Assembly (NCBI GenBank): GCA_014656175.1
Contig: BNBX01000002.1
Span: 810,776 to 874,775 of the forward strand
Reading direction: 5' to 3'
DNA from: Streptomyces werraensis
Lineage (GTDB): Bacteria > Actinomycetota > Actinomycetes > Streptomycetales > Streptomycetaceae
Length of the DNA: 64,000 nucleotides
Position numbers and translations under genes: made by a program. This document shows positions 18,199 to 27,526 of this stretch, one piece after another (position 1 is the first letter of the stretch; each line of letters starts with the position of its first letter). Below the pieces are notes generated by a model. That model was given only the letters and a program-made list of their open reading frames with translations, did no database searches and had not been told where the DNA came from.

Positions 18199-20343
18199 TC
18201 ATGAGCCGCCCCCCATCAGCCCGGCGGCCCGCGCCCAGCGGTACTTGGCGCCGAGGACCGCCACCGGCTTCTCGGTCGTGTACGGGTAGGCCACGACCCC
18301 GTGCTCGAAGAGGTACTGGCAGGCCTCCTCGACCTCCACGTCCCCGGCGAGGGAGGCCACCACGGGCTTGGAGACGCCCCGCTCGCGGAACTCCGCGACC
18401 ACACGCGCGGTGAGTTCGGCGAACACCATGGGCGGGGTGACGATCGTGTGCCAGTAGCCCAGCACCAGCGCGTGGATGCGCGGGTCCTGAAGCCCCAGCC
18501 GGATCGTCGCCTCGTACGTCGACGGCGGCTCGCCCCCGGTGATGTCCACCGGGTTGCCGGCCGCCCCGAACGGCGGGATGAACTCCCGGAAGGCGGCGTC
18601 CAGATCGGGCGGGATCTCCATGAGCGACAGCCCGTTGTCCGTCACCGCGTCCGACAGCAGCACCCCGCTGCCGCCCGCCCCGGTGATGATCACGACGTTG
18701 TCGCCCCGTGGGGTGGGCAGCACGGGCAGCGCCCGCGCGTACTCCAGCATGTCGTTCAGCCCCGGCGCCCGGATCACGCCGGCCTGCCGCAGGATGTCGT
18801 CGTACACGGCGTCGTCGCCCGCGAGCGCGCCCGTGTGCGAGCCCGCGGCCTTCGCGCCCGCCGCCGTACGCCCCGCCTTCAGCACCACGACCGGCTTCTT
18901 CGGCACGGTCGCCCGCGCGGCCTCGACGAACGCGCGCCCGTCCTTGAGGTCCTCCAAGTGCATCGCGATGCACTCGGTGTGCGGGTCCTCCCCGAACCAG
19001 GTCAGCAGGTCGTCCTCGTCCAGGTCCGACTTGTTGCCGAGCCCCACGATCGCCGAGACGCCCGTCTTCGTGGTCCGCGCGAAACCCAGGATCGCCATGC
19101 CGATACCACCCGACTGGCTGGTCAGCGCCACCCCGCCCTTGACGTCGTACGGCGTGCAGAAGGTGGCACAGAGGTCCTGCCAGGTGGAGTAGTAACCGTA
19201 GATGTTGGGACCCAGCAGCCGGACGCCGTGCCGCTCGGCGATCGCCACGATCTCCGCCTGGAGTTCGTGCTCACCGGTCTCCGCGAACCCGGACGGGATG
19301 AGGACGGCGTTGGGGATCCGCTTGCGCCCCACCTCCTCCAGCGCCGCGGCCACGAACCGGGCGGGTATCGCGAAGACCGCCACATCCACCTCGCCGGGAA
19401 CGTCCGTGACACTCTTGTACGCCTTGCGGCCCACGATGTCATCGGCCTTGGGGTTCACCGGGTGGATCTCCCCGGCGAAACCGCCGTCGACGAGGTTGCG
19501 CATCACCGAGTTGCCGATCTTGCCGGACTCGTTCGACGCGCCGATCACCGCCACCGAACGCGGCTGCATCAGCCGGCGCATCGAGGTGAGGATCTCCTCC
19601 CGCGAGTACCGGCGCCGCTCCTTCGGCGTCCCGGTGGAGAGGATCACCCGGATGTCCGCGGCGACCGCTCCCCGCGGCGTCGCGATCACCGGGTTGAGGT
19701 CCACCTCGGCGATCTCCGGAAAGTCCGTGACCAGCTCGGACACCCGCCGGATCTGCTCGGCGACCGCCCAGCGGTCCACGCCCTCCTGACCGCGCACGCC
19801 GGTGAGGATCTCCGCCGACCGGATCGAGTCCAGCATCGACAGCGCCTCGTCGGCGTCCACCGGCGCCAGCCGGAACGTGACGTCCTTCAGCACCTCGACG
19901 AGCACCCCGCCGAGTCCGAACGCCACCACCTTCCCGAACGTCGGGTCGGTGACCGCGCCGACGATGACCTCCTGCCCCCGCGGCAGCAGTTCCTGCACCT
20001 GCACACCCTCGATACGCGCCCCCGAGTCGTAGGCCCGCGCGTTCTCCACGATCCGGCAGAACGCCGCCCGCACGTCCGCCGCACCCTCGACTCCCACGAC
20101 CACACCGCCGGCGTCGGTCTTGTGCAGGATGTCCGGGGACACGATCTTCATCACGACGGGCCCGCCCAGCCGCGCCGCGCACGCCACCGCCTCGTCGACG
20201 TCCCGCGCCAGCTCCTCGCCGGGCACGGCGATGCCGTACGCGTCGGCGATCACCTTCCCCTCCGGCGCGGTCAGCGCGGTCCGCCCCTCGGCGCGCACCG
20301 CGTCCAGCAGCGCCCGCACCTTCGCCGTGCGGTCCTCGGCCAT
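18199..20343 (-). CDS. ADP-forming acyl-CoA synthetase (acetate-CoA ligase family)
   Basis: The ATG at 20343 (with GTG one codon earlier) gives 714 aa. An ATP-grasp domain comes first (GPVVMKIVSPDILHKTDAGGV, FGLGGVLVEVLKDV), then a CoA-binding Rossmann domain from about residue 245 (VAVIGASNESGKIGNSVMRNL) and the ligase lobe with SQSGGIGMAI and GSHTGALAGDD, the last carrying the phosphorylated histidine of this class. Such enzymes interconvert an acid, CoA and ATP with acyl-CoA, ADP and phosphate. The gene is 4 nt after the formyl-CoA transferase stop, so it is co-expressed with the oxalate genes. It could activate oxalate, acetate or formate, or recover ATP from an acyl-CoA; the sequence does not decide. 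Confidence 0.85.
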   Translation of the reverse strand: MAEDRTAKVRALLDAVRAEGRTALTAPEGKVIADAYGIAVPGEELARDVDEAVACAARLGGPVVMKIVSPDILHKTDAGGVVVGVEGAADVRAAFCRIVENARAYDSGARIEGVQVQELLPRGQEVIVGAVTDPTFGKVVAFGLGGVLVEVLKDVTFRLAPVDADEALSMLDSIRSAEILTGVRGQEGVDRWAVAEQIRRVSELVTDFPEIAEVDLNPVIATPRGAVAADIRVILSTGTPKERRRYSREEILTSMRRLMQPRSVAVIGASNESGKIGNSVMRNLVDGGFAGEIHPVNPKADDIVGRKAYKSVTDVPGEVDVAVFAIPARFVAAALEEVGRKRIPNAVLIPSGFAETGEHELQAEIVAIAERHGVRLLGPNIYGYYSTWQDLCATFCTPYDVKGGVALTSQSGGIGMAILGFARTTKTGVSAIVGLGNKSDLDEDDLLTWFGEDPHTECIAMHLEDLKDGRAFVEAARATVPKKPVVVLKAGRTAAGAKAAGSHTGALAGDDAVYDDILRQAGVIRAPGLNDMLEYARALPVLPTPRGDNVVIITGAGGSGVLLSDAVTDNGLSLMEIPPDLDAAFREFIPPFGAAGNPVDITGGEPPSTYEATIRLGLQDPRIHALVLGYWHTIVTPPMVFAELTARVVAEFRERGVSKPVVASLAGDVEVEEACQYLFEHGVVAYPYTTEKPVAVLGAKYRWARAAGLMGGGS

Positions 20344-20347
20344 CACG

Positions 20348-21580
20348 TCAGATCACCCCGTTCGACTTGAGCAGGCGCAACTCCTCGTCGCCGAGGCCGA
20401 GTTCGCCGACGTAGACCTCTTCGTTGTGCTCCCCGAGCAGCGGGGAGGCGACCACGTCCACGGGGGAGTCGGACAGCTTCAGCGGACTGCCGACGGTGAC
20501 GAACTCGCCGCGCTCGGGGTGCGGGACCGTCACCACCATCTCGTTGGCGACCAGCGAGCGGTCCTCGATGATCTCCTTGGTGGACAGGATCGGCCCGCAC
20601 GGGATGTTGTGCGCGTTGAGCCGCTCCAGCACCTCCCACTTGGGCAGCGTCGAGGACCACTCCTCGATCAGCTGGAACATCTTGTTCAGCTTCGGCAGCC
20701 GCGCCTCCGGCGTCGCCCACTCGGGGTCGTCGGCCAGCTCCGGCCGTCCGATCAGCTCGCTGATCGGCTTCCAGCCGACGGGCTGCACGATCACGTACAC
20801 GTAGTCGTTCGGGCCGCCCGGCGCGCACTTCACGGCCCAACCGGGCTGCCCGCCGCCGGAGGCGTTGCCGGACCGGGGGACTTCGTCGCCGAAGTCCTCG
20901 TTCGGGTACTCGGCGAGCGGACCGTGCGCCAGACGCTGCTGGTCGCGCAGCTTCACCCGGCACAGGTTGAGCACCGCGTGCTGCATCGCCACGTTGACCC
21001 GCTGCCCGCGCCCGGTGCGCTCCCGCTGGAACAGCGCGGCGAGGATGCCGGCCACCGCGTGCACACCCGTGCCCGAGTCGCCGATCTGCGCGCCCGTGGC
21101 GAGCGGCGGCCCGTCCTCGAAGCCGGTGGTCGACATCGACCCGCCCATCGCCTGCGCGACGACCTCGTACGCCTTGAAGTTGGTGTACGGGCCGTCGCCG
21201 AAGCCCTTGATGGACGCGTAGACGATCCGCGGGTTGATCTCCTTGATGCGGTCCCAGGTGAACCCCATCCGGTCGATGGCGCCGGGGCCGAAGTTCTCGA
21301 CCATGACGTCCGAGCGCCGGATCAGCTCGGTGAGGATCTCCTTGCCGCGCTCGGTCTTGGTGTTCAGGGTGATGCTCCGCTTGTTGCAGTTGAGCATCGT
21401 GAAGTAGAGGGAGTCGACGTCCGGCAGGTCGCGCAGCTGCCTGCGCGTGATGTCACCGGTGGGCGCCTCCAGCTTGACGACGTCCGCGCCGAGCCAGGCC
21501 AGCAGCTGGGTCGCGGACGGCCCGGACTGGACGTGGGTCATGTCGAGGACGCGGATGCCCTCAAGTGCCTTGGGGGTCAT
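20348..21580 (-). CDS. frc: Formyl-CoA:oxalate CoA-transferase (CaiB/BaiF class III)
   Basis: I place the start at ATG 21580, which has GAGGTG 7 nt upstream and gives 410 aa, close to the length of E. coli Frc. The resemblance to Frc as remembered is close along the whole protein: [60 protein letters not shown] (with the catalytic aspartate region), [24 protein letters not shown] and [11 protein letters not shown]. Frc moves CoA from formyl-CoA (or another donor) to oxalate in the cytoplasm. It starts 12 nt after the ThDP enzyme gene and is followed at once by the acyl-CoA synthetase. Confidence 0.9.
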   Translation of the reverse strand: MTPKALEGIRVLDMTHVQSGPSATQLLAWLGADVVKLEAPTGDITRRQLRDLPDVDSLYFTMLNCNKRSITLNTKTERGKEILTELIRRSDVMVENFGPGAIDRMGFTWDRIKEINPRIVYASIKGFGDGPYTNFKAYEVVAQAMGGSMSTTGFEDGPPLATGAQIGDSGTGVHAVAGILAALFQRERTGRGQRVNVAMQHAVLNLCRVKLRDQQRLAHGPLAEYPNEDFGDEVPRSGNASGGGQPGWAVKCAPGGPNDYVYVIVQPVGWKPISELIGRPELADDPEWATPEARLPKLNKMFQLIEEWSSTLPKWEVLERLNAHNIPCGPILSTKEIIEDRSLVANEMVVTVPHPERGEFVTVGSPLKLSDSPVDVVASPLLGEHNEEVYVGELGLGDEELRLLKSNGVI

Positions 21581-21591
21581 GGGCGTGCACC

Positions 21592-23274
21592 TCACTTGTA
21601 CATGGTCTGGTTCATGGTTCCGGGGGCGTACGCGTCCGGGTCCACCCAGACGTTGATCAGCGACGGCTTGCCCGACTCCCGGGCCCGGCGCAGCGCGGGG
21701 GCGATGTCGGCGGGGTCGCGGACCTCCTCGCCGTAACCGCCGAGCATCCGCGCGAACTCGTCGTAGCGGACGTCACCGAGGGTGTTGCCGACCCGCTCCC
21801 GCTCCTTGCCGTACTTGGCGGCCTGGCCGTAACGGATCTGGTTCATCGAGGAGTTGTTGCCGACGATGCCGACGAACGGCAGGTCGTAGCGGACCAGCGT
21901 CTCGAAGTCCCAGCCGGTGAGGGAGAACGCGCCGTCGCCGAACAGCGCGACGACCTCCTTGTCCGGCCGCGCCTGCTTGGCGGCCAGCACGAACGGCACA
22001 CCGACGCCGAGCGTCCCGAGCGGGCCCGGATCCATCCAGTGGCCGGGCGACTTGGGCTGCACCACCTGCCCGGAGAAGGTGACGATGTCGCCGCCGTCAC
22101 CGATGTAGATCGAGTCCTCGGTGAGGAAGTCGTTGATCTCGCTCACCAGCCGGTAGGGATGGATCGGCGAGGCGTCCGACCGCAGGTGCGGCAGCCGCTT
22201 CTCCAGCGCGGTCTGCTCGGCCGCACGCAACTCGTCCAGCCACTCCTTGCGCTTCGAGGCACCGCCGTTGACCCGCCCCGAGGCCGCCTCGGTCACCGCC
22301 TTCAGCACCAGCCCCGCGTCCCCGACGATGCCGAGGTCGATGTCCCGGTTCTTGCCCACCGTGCGGTAGTCGAGGTCGATCTGCACGACCGTCGCGTCGG
22401 GGGAGAGCCGCTTGCCGTAGCCCATCCGGAAGTCGAAGGGCGTGCCGACGATCACGATGACGTCGGCGCCCGAGAACGCGTACCGGCGCGACAGCTGGAA
22501 GTGGTGCGGGTCCCCGGGCGGAAGGGTGCCGCGGCCCGCGCCGTTCATGTAGGCGGGGATGTTGAGGGTGCGCACGAGCTCGGTCGCGGCCTCGGTGGCG
22601 CGGGTCGTCCACACCTGGCTGCCGAGCAGGATGGCCGGCTTCTCGGCGTGCACCAGCAGGTCGGCCAGCTTCTCGACCGCCTCCGGGTCGCCGGGGGAGC
22701 GGGTCGAGGCGCGGTAGGCGCCCGCCTTCGGCACCCGCGCCTTGTCGGCGGGCACCTTGGCGTCCAGCACGTCGCGCGGGATCTCCAGGAAGGAGGGGCC
22801 GGGCGCGCCGTGGTAGCACTCGCGGAAGGCCATCGACACCATGTCGGCCGCGCGCGCCGTGTCCGGCACGGTCGCCGCGAACTTGGTGACGGGGTTCATC
22901 ATGTCGACGTGCGGCAGGTCCTGGAGCGACCCCATCTTGTGCTGGGTCAGGGCCCCTTGGCCGCCGATCAGCAGCATGGGCGACTCCGCGCGGAAGGCGT
23001 TGGCGACCCCGGTGACGGCGTCGGTGGTGCCCGGTCCGGCCGTGACCACGGCGCAGCCGGGCTTGCCGGTGATGCGCGCGTAGCCGTCGGCGGCGTGGGC
23101 GGCGACCTGCTCGTGCCGTACGTCGACGACCTCGATGCCCTCGTCGACGCAGCCGTCGTAGATGTCGATGATGTGGCCGCCGCACAGCGTGTAGATGCGG
23201 TCGACGCCCTCGGCCTTGAGGGCCTTGGCGACGAGATGACCGCCGGAGATGACGTCCTGGGTGTCGTCGGGCAT
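21592..23274 (-). CDS. ThDP-dependent decarboxylase/lyase, candidate oxalyl-CoA decarboxylase partner
   Basis: The 560-aa protein has the three domains of the acetolactate-synthase/oxalyl-CoA-decarboxylase family. The ThDP-activating glutamate lies in [18 protein letters not shown] (near residue 50), the central domain holds [11 protein letters not shown] and [12 protein letters not shown], and the ThDP-Mg motif is [15 protein letters not shown] plus NN (about 445-475). By position next to frc it is expected to decarboxylate oxalyl-CoA to formyl-CoA. However, its N-terminal [12 protein letters not shown] differs from the VVGIPVT-like stretch of classical oxalyl-CoA decarboxylases, so it may be a divergent member, a 2-hydroxyacyl-CoA lyase or an acetolactate-synthase-like enzyme. 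It leads the minus-strand operon, with the palindrome at 23329 upstream. Confidence 0.8.
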   Translation of the reverse strand: MPDDTQDVISGGHLVAKALKAEGVDRIYTLCGGHIIDIYDGCVDEGIEVVDVRHEQVAAHAADGYARITGKPGCAVVTAGPGTTDAVTGVANAFRAESPMLLIGGQGALTQHKMGSLQDLPHVDMMNPVTKFAATVPDTARAADMVSMAFRECYHGAPGPSFLEIPRDVLDAKVPADKARVPKAGAYRASTRSPGDPEAVEKLADLLVHAEKPAILLGSQVWTTRATEAATELVRTLNIPAYMNGAGRGTLPPGDPHHFQLSRRYAFSGADVIVIVGTPFDFRMGYGKRLSPDATVVQIDLDYRTVGKNRDIDLGIVGDAGLVLKAVTEAASGRVNGGASKRKEWLDELRAAEQTALEKRLPHLRSDASPIHPYRLVSEINDFLTEDSIYIGDGGDIVTFSGQVVQPKSPGHWMDPGPLGTLGVGVPFVLAAKQARPDKEVVALFGDGAFSLTGWDFETLVRYDLPFVGIVGNNSSMNQIRYGQAAKYGKERERVGNTLGDVRYDEFARMLGGYGEEVRDPADIAPALRRARESGKPSLINVWVDPDAYAPGTMNQTMYK

Positions 23275-23328
23275 GGCGAAGTCCTTGTCCCTTTCCTAGG
23301 GGGCGGGGAACGCTCTCGCGGTACATTG

Positions 23329-23352
23329 CATACAGTCGACGAATACTGTATG
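23329..23352. promoter_or_regulatory. Palindromic operator between the divergent oxalate and sucCD operons
   Basis: An 8-bp inverted repeat, CATACAGT - 8 nt - ACTGTATG, stands out in an AT-richer stretch of the 191-nt divergent intergenic region. The layout is that of a GntR/FadR- or IclR-type dimer site. It lies 55 nt upstream of the ThDP gene and 113 nt upstream of sucC, so one regulator could control both arms. No regulator gene is nearby. Confidence 0.6.
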
Positions 23353-23465
23353 AACCTTGTTATCCCGCATCCGATGGGTGGTGTCCAGGGGGTGCGCGGC
23401 ACTTTCCGGTCGCCGGTTCCCGGCCCTCCCCGGCCCCTCCGGCGACGTCACAGACAGGAGCCGAG

Positions 23466-24596
23466 ATGGACCTGTACGAACACCAGGCAAGGGAACTCTT
23501 CGCGGACCACGGCATCGTGGTGCCACGGGCCGAGGTCACCGGCTCGCCCAAACAGGCCCGTGAGATCGCCCGCAGGCTCGGCGGCCGCGTGGTCGTCAAG
23601 GCCCAGGTCAAGACCGGCGGACGCGGCAAGGCGGGCGGCGTCAAACTCGCCGCCGACCCCGCCGCCGCCGAACTCACCGCACGCCAGATCCTCGGCATGG
23701 ACATCAAGGGCCACACCGTCGAGACGGTGATGCTGGCCCAACCCGTCGACATCGAGAGCGAGTTCTACGTCTCCTACGTCCTCGACCGCGCCGCCGGCGG
23801 CTTCCTCGCCATCGCCTCCGCCGAAGGGGGCATGGACATCGAGGAGGTCGCCGCCACCCGCCCCGAGGCCGTCGCACGCGTCCCCGTCGACACCGCCGAG
23901 GGGGTCACCCCGGCCGTCGCCGCCCGCATCGCCGACGAGGCGGGCCTGCCCGCCCGCACCGTCGACGTCCTGGTCCGCCTCTGGGACGTCCTGGTCCGCG
24001 AGGACGCCCTCCTCGTCGAGGTCAACCCGCTGGTCCGCACCCGCGACGGACGGATCATGGCGCTCGACGGCAAGGTCACCCTCGACGACAATGCCCGCTT
24101 CCGCCAGACGCGCTGGGGCGACGAGGCCGGCACGGCCCACGATCCGCTGGAGGCCGCCGCGGCCGCCAAGGGCCTCAACTACGTCAAGCTCGACGGCGAG
24201 GTCGGCGTCATCGGCAACGGCGCCGGACTCGTCATGTCCACCCTCGACGTGGTCGCCGGCTGCGGCGCCCGCCCCGCGAACTTCCTCGACATCGGCGGCG
24301 GCGCCTCCGCCCAGGTCATGGCCGACGGCCTCTCCGTCGTTCTCTCCGACCCGTCGGTGAGGTCCGTCTTCGTCAACGTCTTCGGCGGCATCACCGCCTG
24401 CGACGCGGTCGCCGACGGCATCGTCCGCGCCCTCGACACCGTGCGTCTCACCAAGCCGCTCGTCGTGCGCCTCGACGGCAACAACGCCGAGCGCGGACGG
24501 GCCCTCCTCGACGAACGCGCCCACCCGCTCGTCGAACAGGTCACCACCATGGACGGCGCCGCGAGCCGGGCCGCCCACCTCGCCACCACACCCTGA
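23466..24596 (+). CDS. sucC: Succinate-CoA ligase (ADP-forming) beta subunit, second-copy type
   Basis: The 376-aa protein starts with the standard SucC N-terminus [12 protein letters not shown] and has the ATP-grasp core: [23 protein letters not shown], the metal/nucleotide loop [12 protein letters not shown] near residue 195, [14 protein letters not shown] and [12 protein letters not shown]. With SucD it interconverts succinate, CoA and ATP with succinyl-CoA, ADP and phosphate. It starts after GGAG and is followed 15 nt later by sucD. Its position opposite an oxalate operon, instead of among citric-acid-cycle genes, suggests a special-purpose copy, perhaps supplying succinyl-CoA as CoA donor to the Frc-type transferase. 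Confidence 0.93.
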   Translation: MDLYEHQARELFADHGIVVPRAEVTGSPKQAREIARRLGGRVVVKAQVKTGGRGKAGGVKLAADPAAAELTARQILGMDIKGHTVETVMLAQPVDIESEFYVSYVLDRAAGGFLAIASAEGGMDIEEVAATRPEAVARVPVDTAEGVTPAVAARIADEAGLPARTVDVLVRLWDVLVREDALLVEVNPLVRTRDGRIMALDGKVTLDDNARFRQTRWGDEAGTAHDPLEAAAAAKGLNYVKLDGEVGVIGNGAGLVMSTLDVVAGCGARPANFLDIGGGASAQVMADGLSVVLSDPSVRSVFVNVFGGITACDAVADGIVRALDTVRLTKPLVVRLDGNNAERGRALLDERAHPLVEQVTTMDGAASRAAHLATTP

Positions 24597-24610
24597 GGAG
24601 ACCGGACGAC

Positions 24611-25528
24611 ATGGCGATCCACCTCACCAAGGAGAGCAAGATCCTCGTCCAGGGCATGACCGGCGGCGAGGGCATGAAGCACACCCGGCGGATGCTCGCC
24701 GCCGGCACGAACGTCGTCGGCGGCGTCAACCCGCGCAAAGCGGGCCGCACCGTCGACTTCGACGTCCCCCGAAGCCCGAACGGCCTGGGAGGTGCCCCCA
24801 GGCCGGTCCCCGTCTTCGGATCCGTCGCCGAGGGCATGGACGCGACGGGCGCCGACGTCACCGTCGTCTTCGTGCCGCCCGCCTTCACCAAGGCAGCGGT
24901 CACCGAGGCCGCCGACGCCGGCATCGGCCTCGCCGTCGTCATCACCGAGGGCGTCCCCGTCCACGACTCCGTCGCCTTCCTCGCCCACGCCCGCCGGCGC
25001 GGCACCCGCGTCATCGGCCCCAACTGCCCCGGCCTGATCAGCCCCGGCCAGTCGGGCGCGGGCATCATCCCCGCCGACATCACCAGGCCCGGCCGCATCG
25101 GCCTCGTCTCCAAGTCCGGCACCCTCACCTACCAGCTGATGTACGAACTGCGCGACATCGGCTTCTCCACCTGCGTCGGCATCGGCGGCGACCCCGTCGT
25201 TGGCACCACCCACATCGACTGCCTCGCCGCCTTCCAGGACGACCCCGACACCGATCTGATCGTCCTCATCGGCGAGATCGGCGGCGACGCGGAGGAACGC
25301 GCGGCCGCCTACATCCGCGACCACGTCACCAAGCCCGTCGTCGGCTACATCGCCGGCTTCACCGCCCCCGAGGGCCGCACCATGGGCCACGCCGGCGCCA
25401 TCGTCTCCGGCACCACCGGCACGGCACGGGCGAAGCAGCAGGCCCTGGAGGCGGCAGGCGTGCGGGTCGGCCGCACCCCGACGGAGACGGCGCGACACGT
25501 GCTGGCGGTGCTGCACGCCGGCGCCTGA
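24611..25528 (+). CDS. sucD: Succinate-CoA ligase alpha subunit with an in-frame insertion
   Basis: The 305-aa protein has the SucD start ([20 protein letters not shown]), the CoA-binding site [27 protein letters not shown], the SKSGTLTYQ loop and the phosphorylated histidine in [13 protein letters not shown] (near residue 260). It pairs with the sucC product. Between VDFD and VPVFGSV, about residues 52-65, there is an extra segment of roughly 12 residues ([13 protein letters not shown]) encoded by a palindromic sequence that usual SucD proteins lack. The reading frame stays open, so the insertion is tolerated, probably in a surface loop. GGAGACC precedes the ATG. Confidence 0.92.
   Translation: MAIHLTKESKILVQGMTGGEGMKHTRRMLAAGTNVVGGVNPRKAGRTVDFDVPRSPNGLGGAPRPVPVFGSVAEGMDATGADVTVVFVPPAFTKAAVTEAADAGIGLAVVITEGVPVHDSVAFLAHARRRGTRVIGPNCPGLISPGQSGAGIIPADITRPGRIGLVSKSGTLTYQLMYELRDIGFSTCVGIGGDPVVGTTHIDCLAAFQDDPDTDLIVLIGEIGGDAEERAAAYIRDHVTKPVVGYIAGFTAPEGRTMGHAGAIVSGTTGTARAKQQALEAAGVRVGRTPTETARHVLAVLHAGA
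24781..24805. repeat. Short palindromic insertion inside sucD
   Basis: A perfect 9-bp inverted repeat, CGGCCTGGG with CCCAGGCCG and loop AGGTGCC, lies in the region coding the extra sucD residues (about 24757-24807). The GGGAGGTGCCCCC core resembles small interspersed palindromes seen in Streptomyces intergenic DNA. Its in-frame location makes it look like an inserted repeat, but no second copy was recognised in the window. Confidence 0.5.
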
Positions 25529-25606
25529 CCTCTACGCGGACCCCTCGGCCCGCTTCCCGCAGGCCCCCAGTTCTCTCGACCGTGCACCGAGAGCGGAGCG
25601 AACCGT

Positions 25607-27148
25607 ATGCCACCCACCCTCACCCTCAAGTCCGGCACCTCCTGGAACGACGCCTGGCAGCGCTGCCTGACCGCCGCCCCGGAGGCCTTCCGCGACGACC
25701 GCGTCCTCAACCTCTGGAACGCCGCCTGGCAGGCCGACGGCCGGGCCCTGCCCGCCGTGAGCCCCGTCGACGGCACCCCCGTCGCGGGCCCGCCCCGCCT
25801 GGACCGGGCCACCGCCCGTCAGGCCGTACGCGCGGCCCTGGACCAGCACCGCGCCTGGCGCCACGTCCCGCTCCCGGAACGCCGCGCCCGCGTGGCCGCC
25901 GCCCTCGACGTCCTCGCCGAGCACCGCGACCTGCTCGCCCTCCTGCTCGTCTGGGAGATCGGCAAGCCCTGGCGGCTCGCCCGCGCCGACGTCGACCGGG
26001 CCGTCGACGGCGTGCGCTGGTACGTCGACGGCATCGACACCATGCTGGACGGCCGCGCCCCGCTCGACGGGCCCGTCTCCAACATCGCCAGCTGGAACTA
26101 CCCGATGAGCGTGCTCGTCCACGCCCTGCTGGTGCAGGCGCTGGCCGGCAACGCGGTCGTCGCCAAGACCCCGACCGACGGCGGCGTCGCCTGCCTCACC
26201 CTGGCCACGGCGCTCGCCGCCCGCGAGGGCATCCCGGTGACCCTCGTCAGCGGCAGCGGGGGCGAGCTGTCCGAGGCGCTGGTGCGAGCGCCGGAGATCG
26301 GCTGCGTCTCCTTCGTCGGCGGCCGCGACACCGGCGCCGCGGTCGCCACCGCCGTCGCCGACCTGGGCAAACGCCACATCCTCGAACAGGAGGGCCTGAA
26401 CACCTGGGGCGTGTGGAACTTCTCCGACTGGGACACCCTGAGCGCGACGATCCCGAAACTCTTCGACTACGGCAAGCAGCGCTGCACGGCCTACCCGCGC
26501 TTCGTCGTCCAGCGCGGTCTCTTCGACGCGTTCCTCGCCGCCTACCTTCCCGCGGTCCGCACCCTGCGGACCGGTCACCCCCTCGCCGTCGAGCACCCGG
26601 ACGACCCGTACCCGGCGCTCGACTTCGGACCCGTGATCAACGCGGCCAAGGCGAAGGAACTGCACGACCAGGTCGCCGAGGCGATCGACCGCGGCGCCGT
26701 CCCGCTGCACCGGGGCACCCCGGCCGACGCCCGCTTCCTGCCCGGCCAGGACACGTCGGCGTACGTCCAGCCCGTCACCCTGCTCAACCCGCCCCGCTCC
26801 TCCCCGCTGCACCACGCGGAACCGTTCGGCCCGGTCGACACGATCGTCCTGGTCGACACGGAGGCGGAACTGCTGGCCGCCATGAACGCGTCCAACGGCG
26901 CCCTGGTGGCCACCCTCTCCACGGACGAACGCGCCACCTTCGACCGGCTCGCCCCGCACATCCGCGCGTTCAAGATCGGCCACGGGGTGCCGCGCTCCCG
27001 CGGCGACCGGGACGAGCTGTTCGGCGGCTTCGGCGCGTCCTGGCGCGGTGCCTTCGTCGGCGGCGAGCTCCTCGTCCGCGCGGTGACCCGGGGCCCGGCG
27101 GGGGAGAGGCTGCCGGGGAACTTCCCGGACCACCGGCTGACCTCCTGA
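25607..27148 (+). CDS. Aldehyde dehydrogenase superfamily protein of the oxalate/sucCD locus
   Basis: The 513-aa protein shows the ALDH fold: VSNIASWNYPMSV for the N-terminal cofactor region, AGNAVVAKTPTDGG, the motif LEQEGLNTWGV carrying the general-base glutamate (near residue 263), and the nucleophile in YGKQRCTAYPR (near 291). The C-terminal HAEPFGPVDTIV is typical. It lacks the LELGG consensus, so it is a divergent subfamily. It lies 78 nt after sucD and is probably in the same transcript, which hints at an acid or acyl-CoA linked semialdehyde (for example glyoxylate or succinate semialdehyde); that substrate is a guess. Confidence 0.82.
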   Translation: MPPTLTLKSGTSWNDAWQRCLTAAPEAFRDDRVLNLWNAAWQADGRALPAVSPVDGTPVAGPPRLDRATARQAVRAALDQHRAWRHVPLPERRARVAAALDVLAEHRDLLALLLVWEIGKPWRLARADVDRAVDGVRWYVDGIDTMLDGRAPLDGPVSNIASWNYPMSVLVHALLVQALAGNAVVAKTPTDGGVACLTLATALAAREGIPVTLVSGSGGELSEALVRAPEIGCVSFVGGRDTGAAVATAVADLGKRHILEQEGLNTWGVWNFSDWDTLSATIPKLFDYGKQRCTAYPRFVVQRGLFDAFLAAYLPAVRTLRTGHPLAVEHPDDPYPALDFGPVINAAKAKELHDQVAEAIDRGAVPLHRGTPADARFLPGQDTSAYVQPVTLLNPPRSSPLHHAEPFGPVDTIVLVDTEAELLAAMNASNGALVATLSTDERATFDRLAPHIRAFKIGHGVPRSRGDRDELFGGFGASWRGAFVGGELLVRAVTRGPAGERLPGNFPDHRLTS

Positions 27149-27200
27149 GCCGCCCACCCGGGCCGGGTGCGGCACCTCCCCGGGACGACGGAAACGCAGG

Positions 27201-27229
27201 TGAAAGGCACTCCGAAACCTTGGTATGGT
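27201..27229 (+). promoter_or_regulatory. Probable promoter of tRNA-Leu
   Basis: A TATGGT -10 element (27224-27229) is preceded by a weak TGAAAG -35 at 27201-27206 with a 17-nt spacer. It lies 47 nt upstream of the tRNA. The -10 is a good match to the vegetative sigma factor; the -35 is poor. Confidence 0.45.
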
Positions 27230-27276
27230 TGTCCATGTCGCCGCGGGGGGATCACCCCGCACGCGACAGACACCTT

Positions 27277-27361
27277 GTCCGGGTGGCGGAATGGCAGACG
27301 CGCTAGCTTGAGGTGCTAGTGCCCTTTATCGGGCGTGGGGGTTCAAGTCCCCCCTCGGACA
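27277..27361 (+). tRNA. tRNA-Leu (anticodon GAG)
   Basis: The 85-nt gene folds as a class II tRNA. The acceptor stem GTCCGGG pairs with CTCGGAC (one G-U), the anticodon stem CTAGC/GCTAG frames loop TTGAGGT with anticodon GAG at 27310-27312, a variable arm GCCC-TTTATC-GGGC follows, and the T arm contains GTTCAAGTC. The discriminator is A and CCA is not encoded. It decodes CUC and CUU leucine codons. A strong hairpin terminator begins 8 nt downstream. Confidence 0.97.
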
Positions 27362-27368
27362 CGTGCTC

Positions 27369-27406
27369 CTTCGAGGGCCCCGACCGGACGGTCGGGGCCC
27401 TCGAAG
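27369..27406 (+). terminator. Terminator of tRNA-Leu
   Basis: A perfect 17-bp stem starting CTTCGAGGGCCCC with a GGAC tetraloop lies 8 nt after the tRNA. It is one of the strongest hairpins in the window. Confidence 0.85.
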
Positions 27407-27448
27407 CGTTCTCGGAAGTGCCTCGCACTCCGGGCCGGACACCGGACG

Positions 27449-27500
27449 CAACAGGGCGGAGCCCCGAGGACCCTGTCGGTCCTCGGGGCTCCGCCTGTTG
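27449..27500 (-). terminator. Terminator of the FG-GAP/pseudoprotease gene
   Basis: A stem of about 23 bp with one bulged G (CAACAGG-G-CGGAGCCCC on one arm) and loop CTGTC lies 27 nt past the minus-strand stop at 27527. It may also back up the tRNA terminator on the plus strand. Confidence 0.8.
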
Positions 27501-27526
27501 CGGGACGATCTGTTCCTGTACGACGC

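Noticed and set aside
20348..21595. Upstream start at 21595 for the CoA-transferase
   Set aside because: It would overlap the preceding stop and lacks a good ribosome site; ATG 21580 has GAGGTG and matches the length of known Frc proteins.
27277..27361. tRNA-Leu as an integration (att) site for a mobile element
   Set aside because: No integrase gene, no repeated 3' tRNA fragment and no composition change was seen on either side.
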